This document shows positions 25,504 through 34,157 of a stretch of DNA of 64,000 bases, one piece after another. The notes beneath the pieces were generated by a model. It saw only the letters and a program-made list of their open reading frames with translations, did no database searches and had not been told where the DNA came from. Every line of letters starts with the position of its first letter. Positions within the stretch are counted from its first letter, which is position 1. The position numbers and the translations under genes were made by a program. The DNA is from Pseudomonadota bacterium (GTDB lineage: Bacteria > Pseudomonadota > Gammaproteobacteria > Burkholderiales > Burkholderiaceae_C), in NCBI GenBank assembly GCA_018241225.1, contig JAFEEG010000010.1, forward strand, positions 186,001 through 250,000. Reading direction: 5' to 3'.

Positions 25504-26145
25504 ATGGCCTGGACGCAAGATCAGATGGCCGCACGCGCGGCGCAAGAGCTGGAAGACGGCTTCTATGTGAACCTGGGCATCGGCATTCCCACGCTCGTGG
25601 CCAACTTCGTGCCTCCCACCAAGGAAGTCTGGCTGCAAAGCGAGAACGGCATGCTGGGCATCGGCCCCTTCCCGACCGAAGACGAGGTGGACGCCGACCT
25701 CATCAACGCCGGCAAGCAGACCGTCACCACCCTGCCGGGCAGCGCCATCTTCGGCAGCCACGACAGCTTTGCCATGATCCGCGGCGGCAAGATCAACCTC
25801 TCGATCCTGGGCGCCATGCAGGTCAGCGAGAAGGGTGACCTGGCCAACTGGATGATCCCCGGCAAGATGGTCAAGGGCATGGGCGGCGCCATGGACCTGG
25901 TGGCCGGCGTGCCGCGCGTGATCGTGCTGATGGAGCACGTGGCCCGCAAGAAGGACGGCACCACCGACATGAAGATCCTGCCCGAGTGCACCCTGCCGCT
26001 GACCGGCGTGGGCGTGGTCGACCGCATCATCACCGACCTGGGCGTGTTCGACGTCACGCCTCAAGGGCTGAAGGTGACGGAGCTGGCCGAGGGCGTGAGC
26101 TTCGACGAGGCGCAGGGCAAGACCGGCGTCAAGCTGATCAAGTAA
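25504..26145 (+). CDS. scoB: 3-oxoacid CoA-transferase subunit B
   Basis: 213 residues, the normal size for the beta subunit. The catalytic glutamate lies in [12 protein letters not shown], where it forms the gamma-glutamyl-CoA intermediate. [16 protein letters not shown] near the start and [17 protein letters not shown] [16 protein letters not shown] are further family blocks. GGGAG precedes the ATG. It forms the enzyme with the upstream subunit and ends at a strong stem-loop. Confidence 0.93.
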   Translation: MAWTQDQMAARAAQELEDGFYVNLGIGIPTLVANFVPPTKEVWLQSENGMLGIGPFPTEDEVDADLINAGKQTVTTLPGSAIFGSHDSFAMIRGGKINLSILGAMQVSEKGDLANWMIPGKMVKGMGGAMDLVAGVPRVIVLMEHVARKKDGTTDMKILPECTLPLTGVGVVDRIITDLGVFDVTPQGLKVTELAEGVSFDEAQGKTGVKLIK

Positions 26146-26156
26146 TGGCTTGAACC

Positions 26157-26189
26157 GGCCACCGCGCAGCAGCGTGCTGCGCGGTGGCC
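26157..26189 (+). terminator. 15-bp perfect stem-loop after scoB
   Basis: Arms 26157-26171 and 26175-26189 are exact reverse complements (GGCCACCGCGCAGCA and its partner) with a GCG loop, 11 bp after the scoB stop. It is by far the strongest stem in this gap and likely ends the scoAB transcript, although the following bases (ATTCCC) are not a T-run. Confidence 0.65.
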
Positions 26190-26501
26190 ATTCCCAGGGT
26201 CAGAAACCGGCCTTGGTCGAGAACTGGAAGCGGTAGTCGCCGGCCGTTGTCCCGAGCTTGTTCTCCAGGCGGTAGCCGCTGCGCGAGTCCGAAGGCTCGC
26301 CGTGGTGCGTCGCGCGCAACGGCGCAGGCCGATTGCATCGGCTCGCCCCCAAACAACGCCAAGAAGAAACCCTTATTGCCCTGAGCTTTGCGTTCTTCGA
26401 CGCTTCGCGCAGACTTTCGCCCCGGCCCCTTTTGGCACGCGGGTTGCATACCGGATACAACAACGCCCCCAGGGCGCGGCGCCGTGCGAGGAGAAAAACA
26501 A
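26190..26501. other. noncoding gap with possible gene remnant
   Basis: About 310 bp without a convincing intact gene. On the minus strand, 26200-26299 encodes a tail reading GYRLENKLGTTAGDYRFQF and ending in Phe, which looks like the C-terminus of a real envelope or outer-membrane protein. The frame further upstream (to 26463) loses protein-like character and has no good start. It may be a decayed gene end. The right part (26300-26490) has AT-richer patches and holds the promoter region and AGGAG site of the next gene. Confidence 0.35.
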
Positions 26502-27143
26502 TTGGAAAAACGGGTACTGGATCCGATCGACCGCATCTCGGAGTTCCTTTTCGGCCTCTTCATGGTCCTGAGCTTCACCGGGGCACTGAGCGTGGCCTCG
26601 ACCGGGCCGAAGGAAGTGCACGAGATGCTGGTGGCCGCCATCGGCTGCAACATCGCCTGGGGCTTCGTGGACGGCGTGATGTTCGTGCTTCGCAACCTGG
26701 TCTCGCGAGCGCGCCAGCACCGCCTGTGGAACATGGTCGTTGCCGAGAAGCAGCCAGAGGCGGCCCATGGGCTCATTGCCCAGGAGATCGGCGGCCTGGC
26801 GGCGTCGTTCGACAAGCCTGTGCTCGAGCGCACGCGGCAATGGATCCTGGCGCAGCCCGGCGGCACGGTGCCGCCCGCGCGGCTGGTCGGGCGCGACCTG
26901 ACCAGTGCGGTGGCCGTGTTCCTGATGGTGTTCGCATCCACCTTTCCGCCGGTGCTGCCCTTCGTGTTCTTCGACGACATCCACCGGGCGATGCGGGTGT
27001 CGGCGCTGGTGGCCATTGCGATGATGTTCGTCTGCGGCTGGCAATGGGCCCGCTTCGCGGGGCTGCGGCCCTGGCGCGCCGGCATGATCATGGTCGTGCT
27101 GGGCGTGGCCGTCGAGGCGACCATCATCGCGCTGGGCGGGTGA
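26502..27143 (+). CDS. VIT-like integral membrane protein
   Basis: About 213 residues with four or five hydrophobic helices. The N-terminal block DPIDRISEFLFGLFMVLSFTGALSVA and GCNIAWGFVDGVMFVLRNL resemble a group related to VIT/CCC1 iron-manganese carriers, but the metal-binding Glu/Met set of true VIT proteins is not obvious. Start chosen as TTG at 26502 because GAGGAG lies eight to nine bases before it; frame open from 26388. It precedes an AI-2E gene by 49 bp and may be the first gene of the long plus-strand membrane operon. Function uncertain. Confidence 0.6.
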   Translation: MEKRVLDPIDRISEFLFGLFMVLSFTGALSVASTGPKEVHEMLVAAIGCNIAWGFVDGVMFVLRNLVSRARQHRLWNMVVAEKQPEAAHGLIAQEIGGLAASFDKPVLERTRQWILAQPGGTVPPARLVGRDLTSAVAVFLMVFASTFPPVLPFVFFDDIHRAMRVSALVAIAMMFVCGWQWARFAGLRPWRAGMIMVVLGVAVEATIIALGG

Positions 27144-27192
27144 GCCATCCGTCACGATCTGGGCTTAGCATCGAGCCCCCTTGGAGGTCAGA

Positions 27193-28311
27193 ATGAACAC
27201 ACCCGAAAAAACCGATCTGCAAGTCAACTCGCGCGTCGCCGCATCGCTGCTGATGGACGTGCTGATCCGGGCCGGACTGGTGCTGGCGCTGGCCCTGCTG
27301 TGCTATCGCGTCTTCGCGCCCTTCCTGACGCTGATCGCCTGGTCGGTCATTCTGGCCATCACGCTCTATCCCATGCATCAGTCGCTGGCCCGCAAGCTCG
27401 GCGGCAAGCAAGGGCTGGCCGCTACGCTGGTGGTGCTGGCGGGCGTCGTGCTCATCCTGGTGCCCACCACGGTGCTGATGAGTTCCTTCGGCGACACGGT
27501 GCGCCAACTGGTGCAGGACATCCAGAACAACTCGCTGGAGGTGCCGCCGCCACGCGAGGGCGTGGAGAACTGGCCGGTGGTGGGTGAACGCATCCACGCG
27601 GTGTGGTCGCAGGCCTATTCCGACCTGCCCGACCTGGTGCAGAGCATGCAGCCCAAGATCGGGGAACTGGCCAGGAAGGCGCTGGGCACGGTGGCCGGCA
27701 TCGGCACCGCGCTGCTGATGTTCCTGGCGGCCATCATCGTGGCCGGCATCATCATGGCCTTCGGCCAGGCCGGTGCCCGGGCCATGCGCGCCATCTTCGT
27801 GCGCATCATCGGTCCGGCGCGCGGCGCCGAGTTTGCGGCGCTTTCCACCGCCACCATTCGCGCGGTGGCGCAAGGCGTGCTCGGCGTGGCCTTCATCCAG
27901 GCCATCCTGGTGGGCGTGTGCCTGCTGGTTGCCGGCGTACCTTGGGCTGGCGTGCTGGCGGGCATCGTGCTGGTGCTGGGCATCGTTCAGGTGCCGGCTG
28001 TCATCGTCACGCTGCCGGCCATCGCCTGGCTGTGGACCGGCTCCGACCACGGCACGGGCGCGGCAACGGCCTACAGCGTGCTGCTCTTCGTGGCGGGGCT
28101 GGCCGACAACGTGCTCAAGCCGCTGATGCTGGGGCGCGGGGTGGATGCGCCAATGCCGGTGATCCTGATCGGCGCGCTCGGTGGCATGGCAACAGCCGGC
28201 ATCCTGGGCATGTTCGTGGGCGCCACGCTGCTGGCGCTGGGCTACCAGATCTTCATGGGCTGGGTCGATGCCGGTCCGGCCTCGGCAGCGCCGAAGGACG
28301 CCGACCACTGA
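27193..28311 (+). CDS. AI-2E family (PerM-type) transporter
   Basis: About 372 residues with six to eight helices. It has the AI-2E pattern of N-terminal helices around FAPFLTLIAWSVILAITLYP, a periplasmic or cytoplasmic helical insert (110-190), and the conserved C-terminal ADNVLKPLMLGRGVDAPMPVILIGALGGM. Members export diverse solutes, among them autoinducer-2, Na+/H+ exchange and others. The ATG at 27193 follows GGAGG. It is 5 bp from the outer-membrane factor gene, so it belongs to the same operon. Confidence 0.88.
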   Translation: MNTPEKTDLQVNSRVAASLLMDVLIRAGLVLALALLCYRVFAPFLTLIAWSVILAITLYPMHQSLARKLGGKQGLAATLVVLAGVVLILVPTTVLMSSFGDTVRQLVQDIQNNSLEVPPPREGVENWPVVGERIHAVWSQAYSDLPDLVQSMQPKIGELARKALGTVAGIGTALLMFLAAIIVAGIIMAFGQAGARAMRAIFVRIIGPARGAEFAALSTATIRAVAQGVLGVAFIQAILVGVCLLVAGVPWAGVLAGIVLVLGIVQVPAVIVTLPAIAWLWTGSDHGTGAATAYSVLLFVAGLADNVLKPLMLGRGVDAPMPVILIGALGGMATAGILGMFVGATLLALGYQIFMGWVDAGPASAAPKDADH

Positions 28312-28316
28312 GCAAC

Positions 28317-29882
28317 ATGCCCGCTCCCACGTCGCGCCTGTCAAGCCGCGCACTCGCCTGGCTTGCAGGGCTGATGCTGGGCGGCTGCACCACCCTGGGC
28401 CCCGACTTCAACCGGCCGGCCGTGCCGTGGTTGTCCGATTGGTCCGGCGCGGCGCAGCGCGCCCTGCCTGCGGATACAAAGGCGCCCGCGCAGCCGTTCG
28501 TCGATGCCTGGTGGACCAACTTCGGCGACCCGGTGCTCGAGCAGGTGGTGACGCAGGCGCAGCGCCAGAACCCGAGTGTTCGCATCGCCGGCATGCGCAT
28601 CCTCGAATCGCGCGCGCTGCTGGGCATTGCCGCCAGCGGCCTGTATCCGCAGGTGCAGGAAGTGTCCGCCAGCGCCTTGCGCACCGGCCAGCGGCAATCG
28701 CGCGGCGCCAGCACGGCCTTCTGGAGCGCCAGCGCCGGCTTCGACATCGCCTGGGAGATGGACTTCTGGGGCAAGTACCGCCGCGGCATCGAGTCGGCCG
28801 ACGCCGCCTACTTTGCCAGCATCGCGCAGTACGACGATGCGCAGGTGCTGGTGGCGTCGCAGGCGGCCAGCCTGTACGGCGGCATCCGCACCACCGAGCT
28901 TCGGCTTCGCATCGCGCACGAGAACGCGGCGATCCAGAAGCGCAGCCTGGAGATCACCGAGCGCCTGTTCAAGAGCGGCAACGAATCTGAACTCGACGTG
29001 CAGCAGGCCCGCTCGCAGTACCTGAGCACGCTGGCCGTCATTCCAGAGCTGGAGAGCGCGCTGCGCCAGACCCAGAATGCGCTGAGCGTGCTGCTGGCCC
29101 GCCCGCCCGGCCCGTTGCCCGAAATGGAAACGGGCAAGGGCGTGATTCCGCAAGCCTCGCTCGCGCTCATCGTCGACATGCCCGCCGACCTTCTCCGGCG
29201 CCGCCCCGATGTACGCACGGCCGAATTGCTGCTGGCCGCGCAGTCGGCGCAGATCGGCGTGAGCGAGGCGGCGCTGTACCCGTCGATCGCGCTGGGCGGC
29301 ACCGTCGGCCTGACGGCCACGTCGCTCGCCTCGTCGCCCACCACGCTGGCCTGGGGCCTGGGCCCGGCCCTGGTGTGGAACGTGTTCGACCACGGGCGCC
29401 TCACCAACCAGGTGCTGGTGCAGGACGCGCGCTTCCAGCAATTGCACGAGCAGTACCAGAGCACGGTACTGCAGGCCGCGCGCGAAATGGACGATTCCGC
29501 CACGGCCTTTGCCAGCAGCCGCACGCAGGTCGACATCCTGCGGGAGGCGGTGGTTGCAGCCCGTCGGTCGCTGGACATTGCCAACATCCAGTACCGCGAG
29601 GGGCTGATCGACTTCGAGCGCGTGCTCGACTCGCAGCGCACGCTGTTCAGCCAGCAGGACCGGCTTGCCAGCACCCAGGGCAGCGTGGTGCAGAACCTGG
29701 TGTCGCTCTACAAGGCCATGGGCGGTGGCTGGCAGGCCGGCCGCGACCAGCCCGTGCTCGACGAGCAAACGCGCCGCGCGATGGCCGAGCGCAGCAACTG
29801 GAAGACGCTGCTGGACGATCCCCTGCCGCCCCCAGGCACCGAACCCCAGCCGCCGCGACGCAGCAGCAAGGACACCCCATGA
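28317..29882 (+). CDS. outer-membrane efflux lipoprotein, OprM/NodT type
   Basis: About 521 residues. A lipoprotein signal (LAWLAGLMLGGC, Cys at about 24) is followed by the two repeated helical-hairpin and beta-barrel units of TolC-like proteins. Typical are DFNRPAVPW at the N-terminus, FGDPVLEQVVTQA, PADLLRRRPDVRTAELLLAAQSAQIGVSEAALYPSIALGG and IQYREGLIDFERVLDSQRTLFSQQ. It forms the outer-membrane channel of a tripartite pump with the downstream HlyD protein. Its stop overlaps the HlyD start as ATGA. Confidence 0.93.
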   Translation: MPAPTSRLSSRALAWLAGLMLGGCTTLGPDFNRPAVPWLSDWSGAAQRALPADTKAPAQPFVDAWWTNFGDPVLEQVVTQAQRQNPSVRIAGMRILESRALLGIAASGLYPQVQEVSASALRTGQRQSRGASTAFWSASAGFDIAWEMDFWGKYRRGIESADAAYFASIAQYDDAQVLVASQAASLYGGIRTTELRLRIAHENAAIQKRSLEITERLFKSGNESELDVQQARSQYLSTLAVIPELESALRQTQNALSVLLARPPGPLPEMETGKGVIPQASLALIVDMPADLLRRRPDVRTAELLLAAQSAQIGVSEAALYPSIALGGTVGLTATSLASSPTTLAWGLGPALVWNVFDHGRLTNQVLVQDARFQQLHEQYQSTVLQAAREMDDSATAFASSRTQVDILREAVVAARRSLDIANIQYREGLIDFERVLDSQRTLFSQQDRLASTQGSVVQNLVSLYKAMGGGWQAGRDQPVLDEQTRRAMAERSNWKTLLDDPLPPPGTEPQPPRRSSKDTP

Positions 29883-31003
29883 GCCAGGACACAGCCCCCC
29901 CGCCACCCGCCCCCGCGGCACCGCCCCCCGCAGGCAAGGGCACCCGCATCGGCGCGCTGGTGGTGGCAGTGCTCATCGTCGGCAGCCTGGCCTTGTACTT
30001 CGTGGGCGACCGCCTCACGCCCAGCACCTCGCAGGCACGCGTGCAGGCCTTCGTGGTGCCGGTGGCGGCCGAAGTGGCGGGCAAGGTGCTGGCGGTGCAC
30101 GTGCGCGACAACGACGAAGTCATGCCGGGGCAAGTGCTGCTCGACATCGACCCCGAGCCTTTTCGCATCGCGCTGCGGCGCGCGCAGGCCGACCACGAAT
30201 CGGTGCGCCGTTCGGTGCAGGGCTCGGAGGCCGGCGTGGATGCGGCGCGCGCCGCACTGGTGGCGTCGCAGGCCAACCTCGACATGGCCGAGCGCGACGC
30301 GAGCCGGCTCGAGCGGCTGTACGCCGAAGATCCGGGCGCGATCTCCGTGCGCCGACTGGAAATTGCCCAGTCCACCCGCGACGAGTCGCGTGCCAAGGTT
30401 CGCCGCGCCGAGGCCGACCTGCGCAAGGCGCAGGAGGGCGCCGGCGACAGCGGCGAGAAAAACGCGCAGTTGCAAAGCGCGCGCTCGGCAGTGGAAAAGG
30501 CCCAACTCGACCTGACGCGCACCCGCGTGCTGGCGCCCTCGCGCGGCAGGGTCACCGACCTGCGCACCGACGCCGGCAGCTTCGCGCAGCCCGGCGCGCC
30601 GCTGATGACGCTGATTGCCATGCACGACCTGTGGATCAGCACGGAGATGACCGAGAACAACCTGGGCAACATCGACCCGGGCGACGAGGCCGCCATCGTG
30701 CTGGACGTGCTGCCCGGCCAGGTGCTTAAGGGCCGCGTGCGCAGCGTGGGCCGGGGCGTGAGCAGCGGCAAGCCCGGCTCGCCAGGCACCTTGCCCACGG
30801 TAGAGAACAGCCGCGACTGGCTGCGCCAGGCGCAGCGCTTTCCGGTGGCGGTGGAGCTCGATGCCGGCGAGCTGGGCCGGCTGCGCAACGTGCAGGTGGG
30901 CGGCCAGGCCGACGTGCTGGTCTACACCGGCGACAACCCGGTGATGAATGCGCTGGGCGCGCTGTACATGCGCGTCATGAGCTGGCTGTCGTACCTCTAC
31001 TGA
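29879..31003 (+). CDS. HlyD/EmrA-family membrane fusion protein
   Basis: About 374 residues. After a Pro-rich cytoplasmic start, one helix (about 24-44) anchors it; then a split biotinyl-lipoyl domain (VQAFVVPVAAEVAGKVLAVHVRDNDEV and LTRTRVLAPSRGRVTDLRTDAGSFAQPGAPLMTLI) flanks a long alpha-helical hairpin (about 105-205). A beta-barrel region follows. It links inner and outer membrane components of an efflux pump. The inner-membrane partner is probably the DUF2955 protein encoded 10 bp downstream, as in AaeAB/MdtNO-type pumps. Confidence 0.92.
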   Translation: MSQDTAPPPPAPAAPPPAGKGTRIGALVVAVLIVGSLALYFVGDRLTPSTSQARVQAFVVPVAAEVAGKVLAVHVRDNDEVMPGQVLLDIDPEPFRIALRRAQADHESVRRSVQGSEAGVDAARAALVASQANLDMAERDASRLERLYAEDPGAISVRRLEIAQSTRDESRAKVRRAEADLRKAQEGAGDSGEKNAQLQSARSAVEKAQLDLTRTRVLAPSRGRVTDLRTDAGSFAQPGAPLMTLIAMHDLWISTEMTENNLGNIDPGDEAAIVLDVLPGQVLKGRVRSVGRGVSSGKPGSPGTLPTVENSRDWLRQAQRFPVAVELDAGELGRLRNVQVGGQADVLVYTGDNPVMNALGALYMRVMSWLSYLY

Positions 31004-31013
31004 TGGGCCTGCC

Positions 31014-32021
31014 ATGACACGCGGCGACAAGGCATGCCTGCGCCTGGCCGTCGGCCTGGGCCTGGCGACCTTTGTTGCCTACGGCCTGGCGCTGAAGGCG
31101 CCCTTCGTCGTGTGCGTGATGGCGGTGCTGGTGCTGTCCAAGCCGGGGCCGCCGATGCCGCTGCTCAAGGGGGCCATCGTTGCATGCGTCTTCGCCGCGC
31201 TCGTGGCGGCCGGCGTGCTGATGGTGCCGCTGCTGGAGCACTATGCCGTGGCCGGCGTGCTGCTCACGGCCGTGGTGCTCTACACGGTGTTCCATGCGGG
31301 GCAGAAGGGCAGCGGGGCGCTGGTCACGCCGTTGGTGCTCTCGTTCGCGATGATTCCGGTGGTGGGCGTGGCCGAGCAGGCGCTGGTGCCGCTGCTGAGC
31401 GTCACGCTGGCGGCGGGGCTGGTGGTGGGCACGCTGGTCAATGCGCTGTCGAGTGCGCTCTTTCCCGATCCGCCGCAGGCCGCGCAGGTGGCCGCGCCGC
31501 GTGCTGCGTCGGACTCGGCCGCATGGATCGCACTGCGCGGCACCATCATCGTCATGCCGGTGTTCGTGCTGGCCCTGACCAATCCGTCGTTCTACCTGGC
31601 CGCCATCATGAAGACGGCCATGCTCGGACAGCAGGCGGGTGAAACGCATGCCGGCGCCGCGGGCCGCGAGCTGGTGGGCTCCACCCTGATGGGCGCCTTC
31701 ATCGGCGCGCTTGCTTGGACGGGCCTGTCGCTGTGGCCCAGCCTGTGGATGCTGGTGCTGTGGCTCGTGGCTGCGGCGCTGTGGGCGGGCTCGGCCATGT
31801 ACGGTTTGCGGCGCACGCGCTTTCGCCCTTCGTTCTGGGCCAACGCATTGGTCACATCGCTCATCCTGCTGGGCCCTGCCATCGAGGACAGCGCCAGCGG
31901 CAAGAGCGTCATCAAGGGGGCCGCCATGCGCACCGTCCTGTTCGTGGGCGTGGCCTTGTATGCCACCGCCACGGTGTGGGTGCTGGAGCGGTGGCGAGCC
32001 ACCCGGGAGCTTGCGAAATGA
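31014..32021 (+). CDS. DUF2955 inner-membrane protein, AaeB/FUSC-like exporter component
   Basis: 335 residues with about ten hydrophobic helices arranged in two similar halves (1-150 and 170-325), with little soluble sequence. GYGLALKAPFVVCVMAVLVLSKPGPP-like opening and FHAGQKGSGALVTPLVLSFAMIP match DUF2955 proteins that stand next to HlyD and outer-membrane factor genes. By analogy with AaeB it would drive export of aromatic or other weak acids. Its stop overlaps the start of the next gene as ATGA. Confidence 0.82.
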   Translation: MTRGDKACLRLAVGLGLATFVAYGLALKAPFVVCVMAVLVLSKPGPPMPLLKGAIVACVFAALVAAGVLMVPLLEHYAVAGVLLTAVVLYTVFHAGQKGSGALVTPLVLSFAMIPVVGVAEQALVPLLSVTLAAGLVVGTLVNALSSALFPDPPQAAQVAAPRAASDSAAWIALRGTIIVMPVFVLALTNPSFYLAAIMKTAMLGQQAGETHAGAAGRELVGSTLMGAFIGALAWTGLSLWPSLWMLVLWLVAAALWAGSAMYGLRRTRFRPSFWANALVTSLILLGPAIEDSASGKSVIKGAAMRTVLFVGVALYATATVWVLERWRATRELAK

Positions 32022-32353
32022 CGAATTCGAAATTCATCCGGCGCCTCTTCATCCGCGAGCTGTGGCGCGGCCTGGGCATCGTCTGGCCCGTGGTGTCGAG
32101 CTTGCTTGTCCTCATGGCCCTGCTGGGCCTGGCGGTCGCCGGGCTGGAGGGCTGGCCCTTGTCCGACGGCCTGTACTTTTCCTTCGTCACCGGCCTGACG
32201 GTGGGTTATGGCGATCTGGTGCCCAAGACCGGGGGCGGCCGTGTGCTGGCGATGTCGATCGGCCTGGGCGGCATCGTGCTGACCGGCTTCGTGGTCGCCG
32301 TCGCGGTCGAGGCCCTGCGCTCGGCCGTGGCCAGCGCGGACGACGACAAGTAG
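32018..32353 (+). CDS. small two-helix potassium-channel-like protein
   Basis: 111 residues: one helix (about 19-42), a pore region with the K+ selectivity filter TVGYGDLVP (about 65-73), and a second helix (about 80-103). This is the minimal ion-channel domain without a regulatory RCK domain. It is translationally coupled to the DUF2955 gene (ATGA), so it is part of the efflux operon. A coupled K+ leak that balances charge during export is conceivable; that link is inference. Confidence 0.85.
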   Translation: MTNSKFIRRLFIRELWRGLGIVWPVVSSLLVLMALLGLAVAGLEGWPLSDGLYFSFVTGLTVGYGDLVPKTGGGRVLAMSIGLGGIVLTGFVVAVAVEALRSAVASADDDK

Positions 32354-32358
32354 CCGCT

Positions 32359-34017
32359 TCAGCGCTGCGGCGCGGCGGGTGCGGGTGCCGGTGCTGCGGC
32401 CGCAGCCGCAGCCTGTGGATGCGGCGGAATCTGGAAGCTCCACGTCTCGCTGATCGCCTTGTCGCCCTGGGCGAGCGCGGCGCGCAGCTCGGTTGGTTGC
32501 GCCAGGTCCTTGACCTTCACCCGCAGGGTCAGTCGCCAGCCTTGTGTCACCGGATTGGGTTGCAGCGAGCTTTCGAGCAGTTGCGCGTTCGCGTTCACGC
32601 TCACCTTCGTCTCGGGCGTGGTGCCAGGCGGCAGCTTGGCCAGAACGGGCCCTTCGAAGTCGACCATGAGCGCGGTGCTGCCGTCGGTCTGGCGGATCAG
32701 GTTGGGCTGGTACTGCTCGCTCTCGGTCTGGAAGGTCTGGCGCACCCAGGCGTTGTCGGCCGCGTGCAGCGCGCGCTCGTCGGTGGTCCAGTGCATGCGG
32801 TAGGCAAACTGCATCTGCTTGCCCTTGGTGGCCGGCTCGTCGGGCGTCCAGAAGGCCACGATGTTGTCGTTGGTCTCGTCCGCCGTCGGAATTTCCATCA
32901 GCGTGACCTTGCCCTTGCCCCAGTTGCCCTGCGGCTCGATCCAGGCGCTGGGGCGCAGGTCGTAGCGGTCCTTCAGGTCTTCGTAGGCATGGAAGCTGCG
33001 CCCGCGCTGCAACAGGCCGAAGCCCTTGGGGTTCTCGACCTGGAAGCTGCTGATGGCCACCGCGCGCGGGTTGTTCAGCGGGCGCCAGATCCATTCGCCA
33101 TTGCCGGCCTGGATCGCCAGCCCGTTGGAGTCATGGATGGCCGGGCGGAAGTTGCGCAGGTGCTCGGGCCAGCGCTGGTTGGGCCCGTACAGGAACATGC
33201 TGGTGAGCGGCGCTACGCCGGGCATCGGCACGTTGTCGCGATAGATGATGGTGGCCTGCACGTCCAGCGTGGTGTCGCGCCCGGGCGTGAGGATGAACTG
33301 GTAGGCGCCGGTGGCTCGCGGCGAATCGAGCAGGGCGTACAGCACCAGCTCCTTGTCCTGCGGCGCGGGGCGGCGGATCCAGTATTCCTTGAATCGCGGG
33401 AATTCCTCGGCGCCCGGGGGCGCGGTGTCCAGCGCCAGGCCGCGGCCCGACAGGCCGTACACCTGGCCCTTGCCGATCACGCGGAAGTAGCTGGCTCCCA
33501 GCAGGCTCATCACCTCGTCGAGCTTGCCGTCCTGGTTGATCGGGTAGAGCACCCGAAAGCCCGCGTAGCCCAGCTTGCTGGTGGCGTTCTTGTCGAAGGC
33601 GAGGTTGCCGAAGTCGAAGCGCTCGGCCTCGTAGCCGATCTCGCGCACCTCGCCGCCGTTGATCTCGTTGATGCGCACCGGGGCGTTGAACTGCATGCCC
33701 TGGTGATAGAAGTTCAGCCGGAAGGGCGTGCCCTGGTCGCGCCACTCGAAGCGGTCCTGCCGGGGCTGGATCTTCATGTAGTCGGCGAACTGCATGTTGG
33801 CGAACACCGGCGGCAGGTTGCTCACCGGCGCTTCGTACGGCTTGGCGGCCAGCGCGCGTGCACGCTCGGCCACGTCGTCGAGCGAGAACGTGCGTTGGGA
33901 AGCGAACCACTGCGCGTTGGCGCTGAAGGGCAGAACCATCAGCAGGCCAAGCAGGGCAGGGACGAAAAAGCTCGGGCGCGATGCGCTCCGGGCTGGGCGT
34001 GCAAGGCGAAATGACAT
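32359..34017 (-). CDS. opgG: periplasmic glucan biosynthesis protein, OpgG/MdoG family
   Basis: About 552 residues. The start [15 protein letters not shown] and a hydrophobic stretch ending in ANAQ form a signal peptide. The MdoG fold is shown by [60 protein letters not shown] and the C-terminal immunoglobulin-like domain. OpgG acts in the periplasm on the beta-glucan backbone of osmoregulated periplasmic glucans. The glucosyltransferase partner opgH is not adjacent. The ATG at 34017 is preferred to 34047, which would put charged residues before the signal. It diverges from a periplasmic beta-glucosidase. Confidence 0.9.
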   Translation of the reverse strand: MSFRLARPARSASRPSFFVPALLGLLMVLPFSANAQWFASQRTFSLDDVAERARALAAKPYEAPVSNLPPVFANMQFADYMKIQPRQDRFEWRDQGTPFRLNFYHQGMQFNAPVRINEINGGEVREIGYEAERFDFGNLAFDKNATSKLGYAGFRVLYPINQDGKLDEVMSLLGASYFRVIGKGQVYGLSGRGLALDTAPPGAEEFPRFKEYWIRRPAPQDKELVLYALLDSPRATGAYQFILTPGRDTTLDVQATIIYRDNVPMPGVAPLTSMFLYGPNQRWPEHLRNFRPAIHDSNGLAIQAGNGEWIWRPLNNPRAVAISSFQVENPKGFGLLQRGRSFHAYEDLKDRYDLRPSAWIEPQGNWGKGKVTLMEIPTADETNDNIVAFWTPDEPATKGKQMQFAYRMHWTTDERALHAADNAWVRQTFQTESEQYQPNLIRQTDGSTALMVDFEGPVLAKLPPGTTPETKVSVNANAQLLESSLQPNPVTQGWRLTLRVKVKDLAQPTELRAALAQGDKAISETWSFQIPPHPQAAAAAAAPAPAPAAPQR

Positions 34018-34157
34018 GGAGCGACAAAGCTTAGCATTGGCCGGCACGGGCCCCGGGACATTGCCCGGCGCACCGCAGGGCCAACGTTAAGATGCCCTTG
34101 CCGTGGTGGCCCGCAAAGCCGGGTCCTCCCTCGAAGAAATCCCCAAGGAGCCGATTC

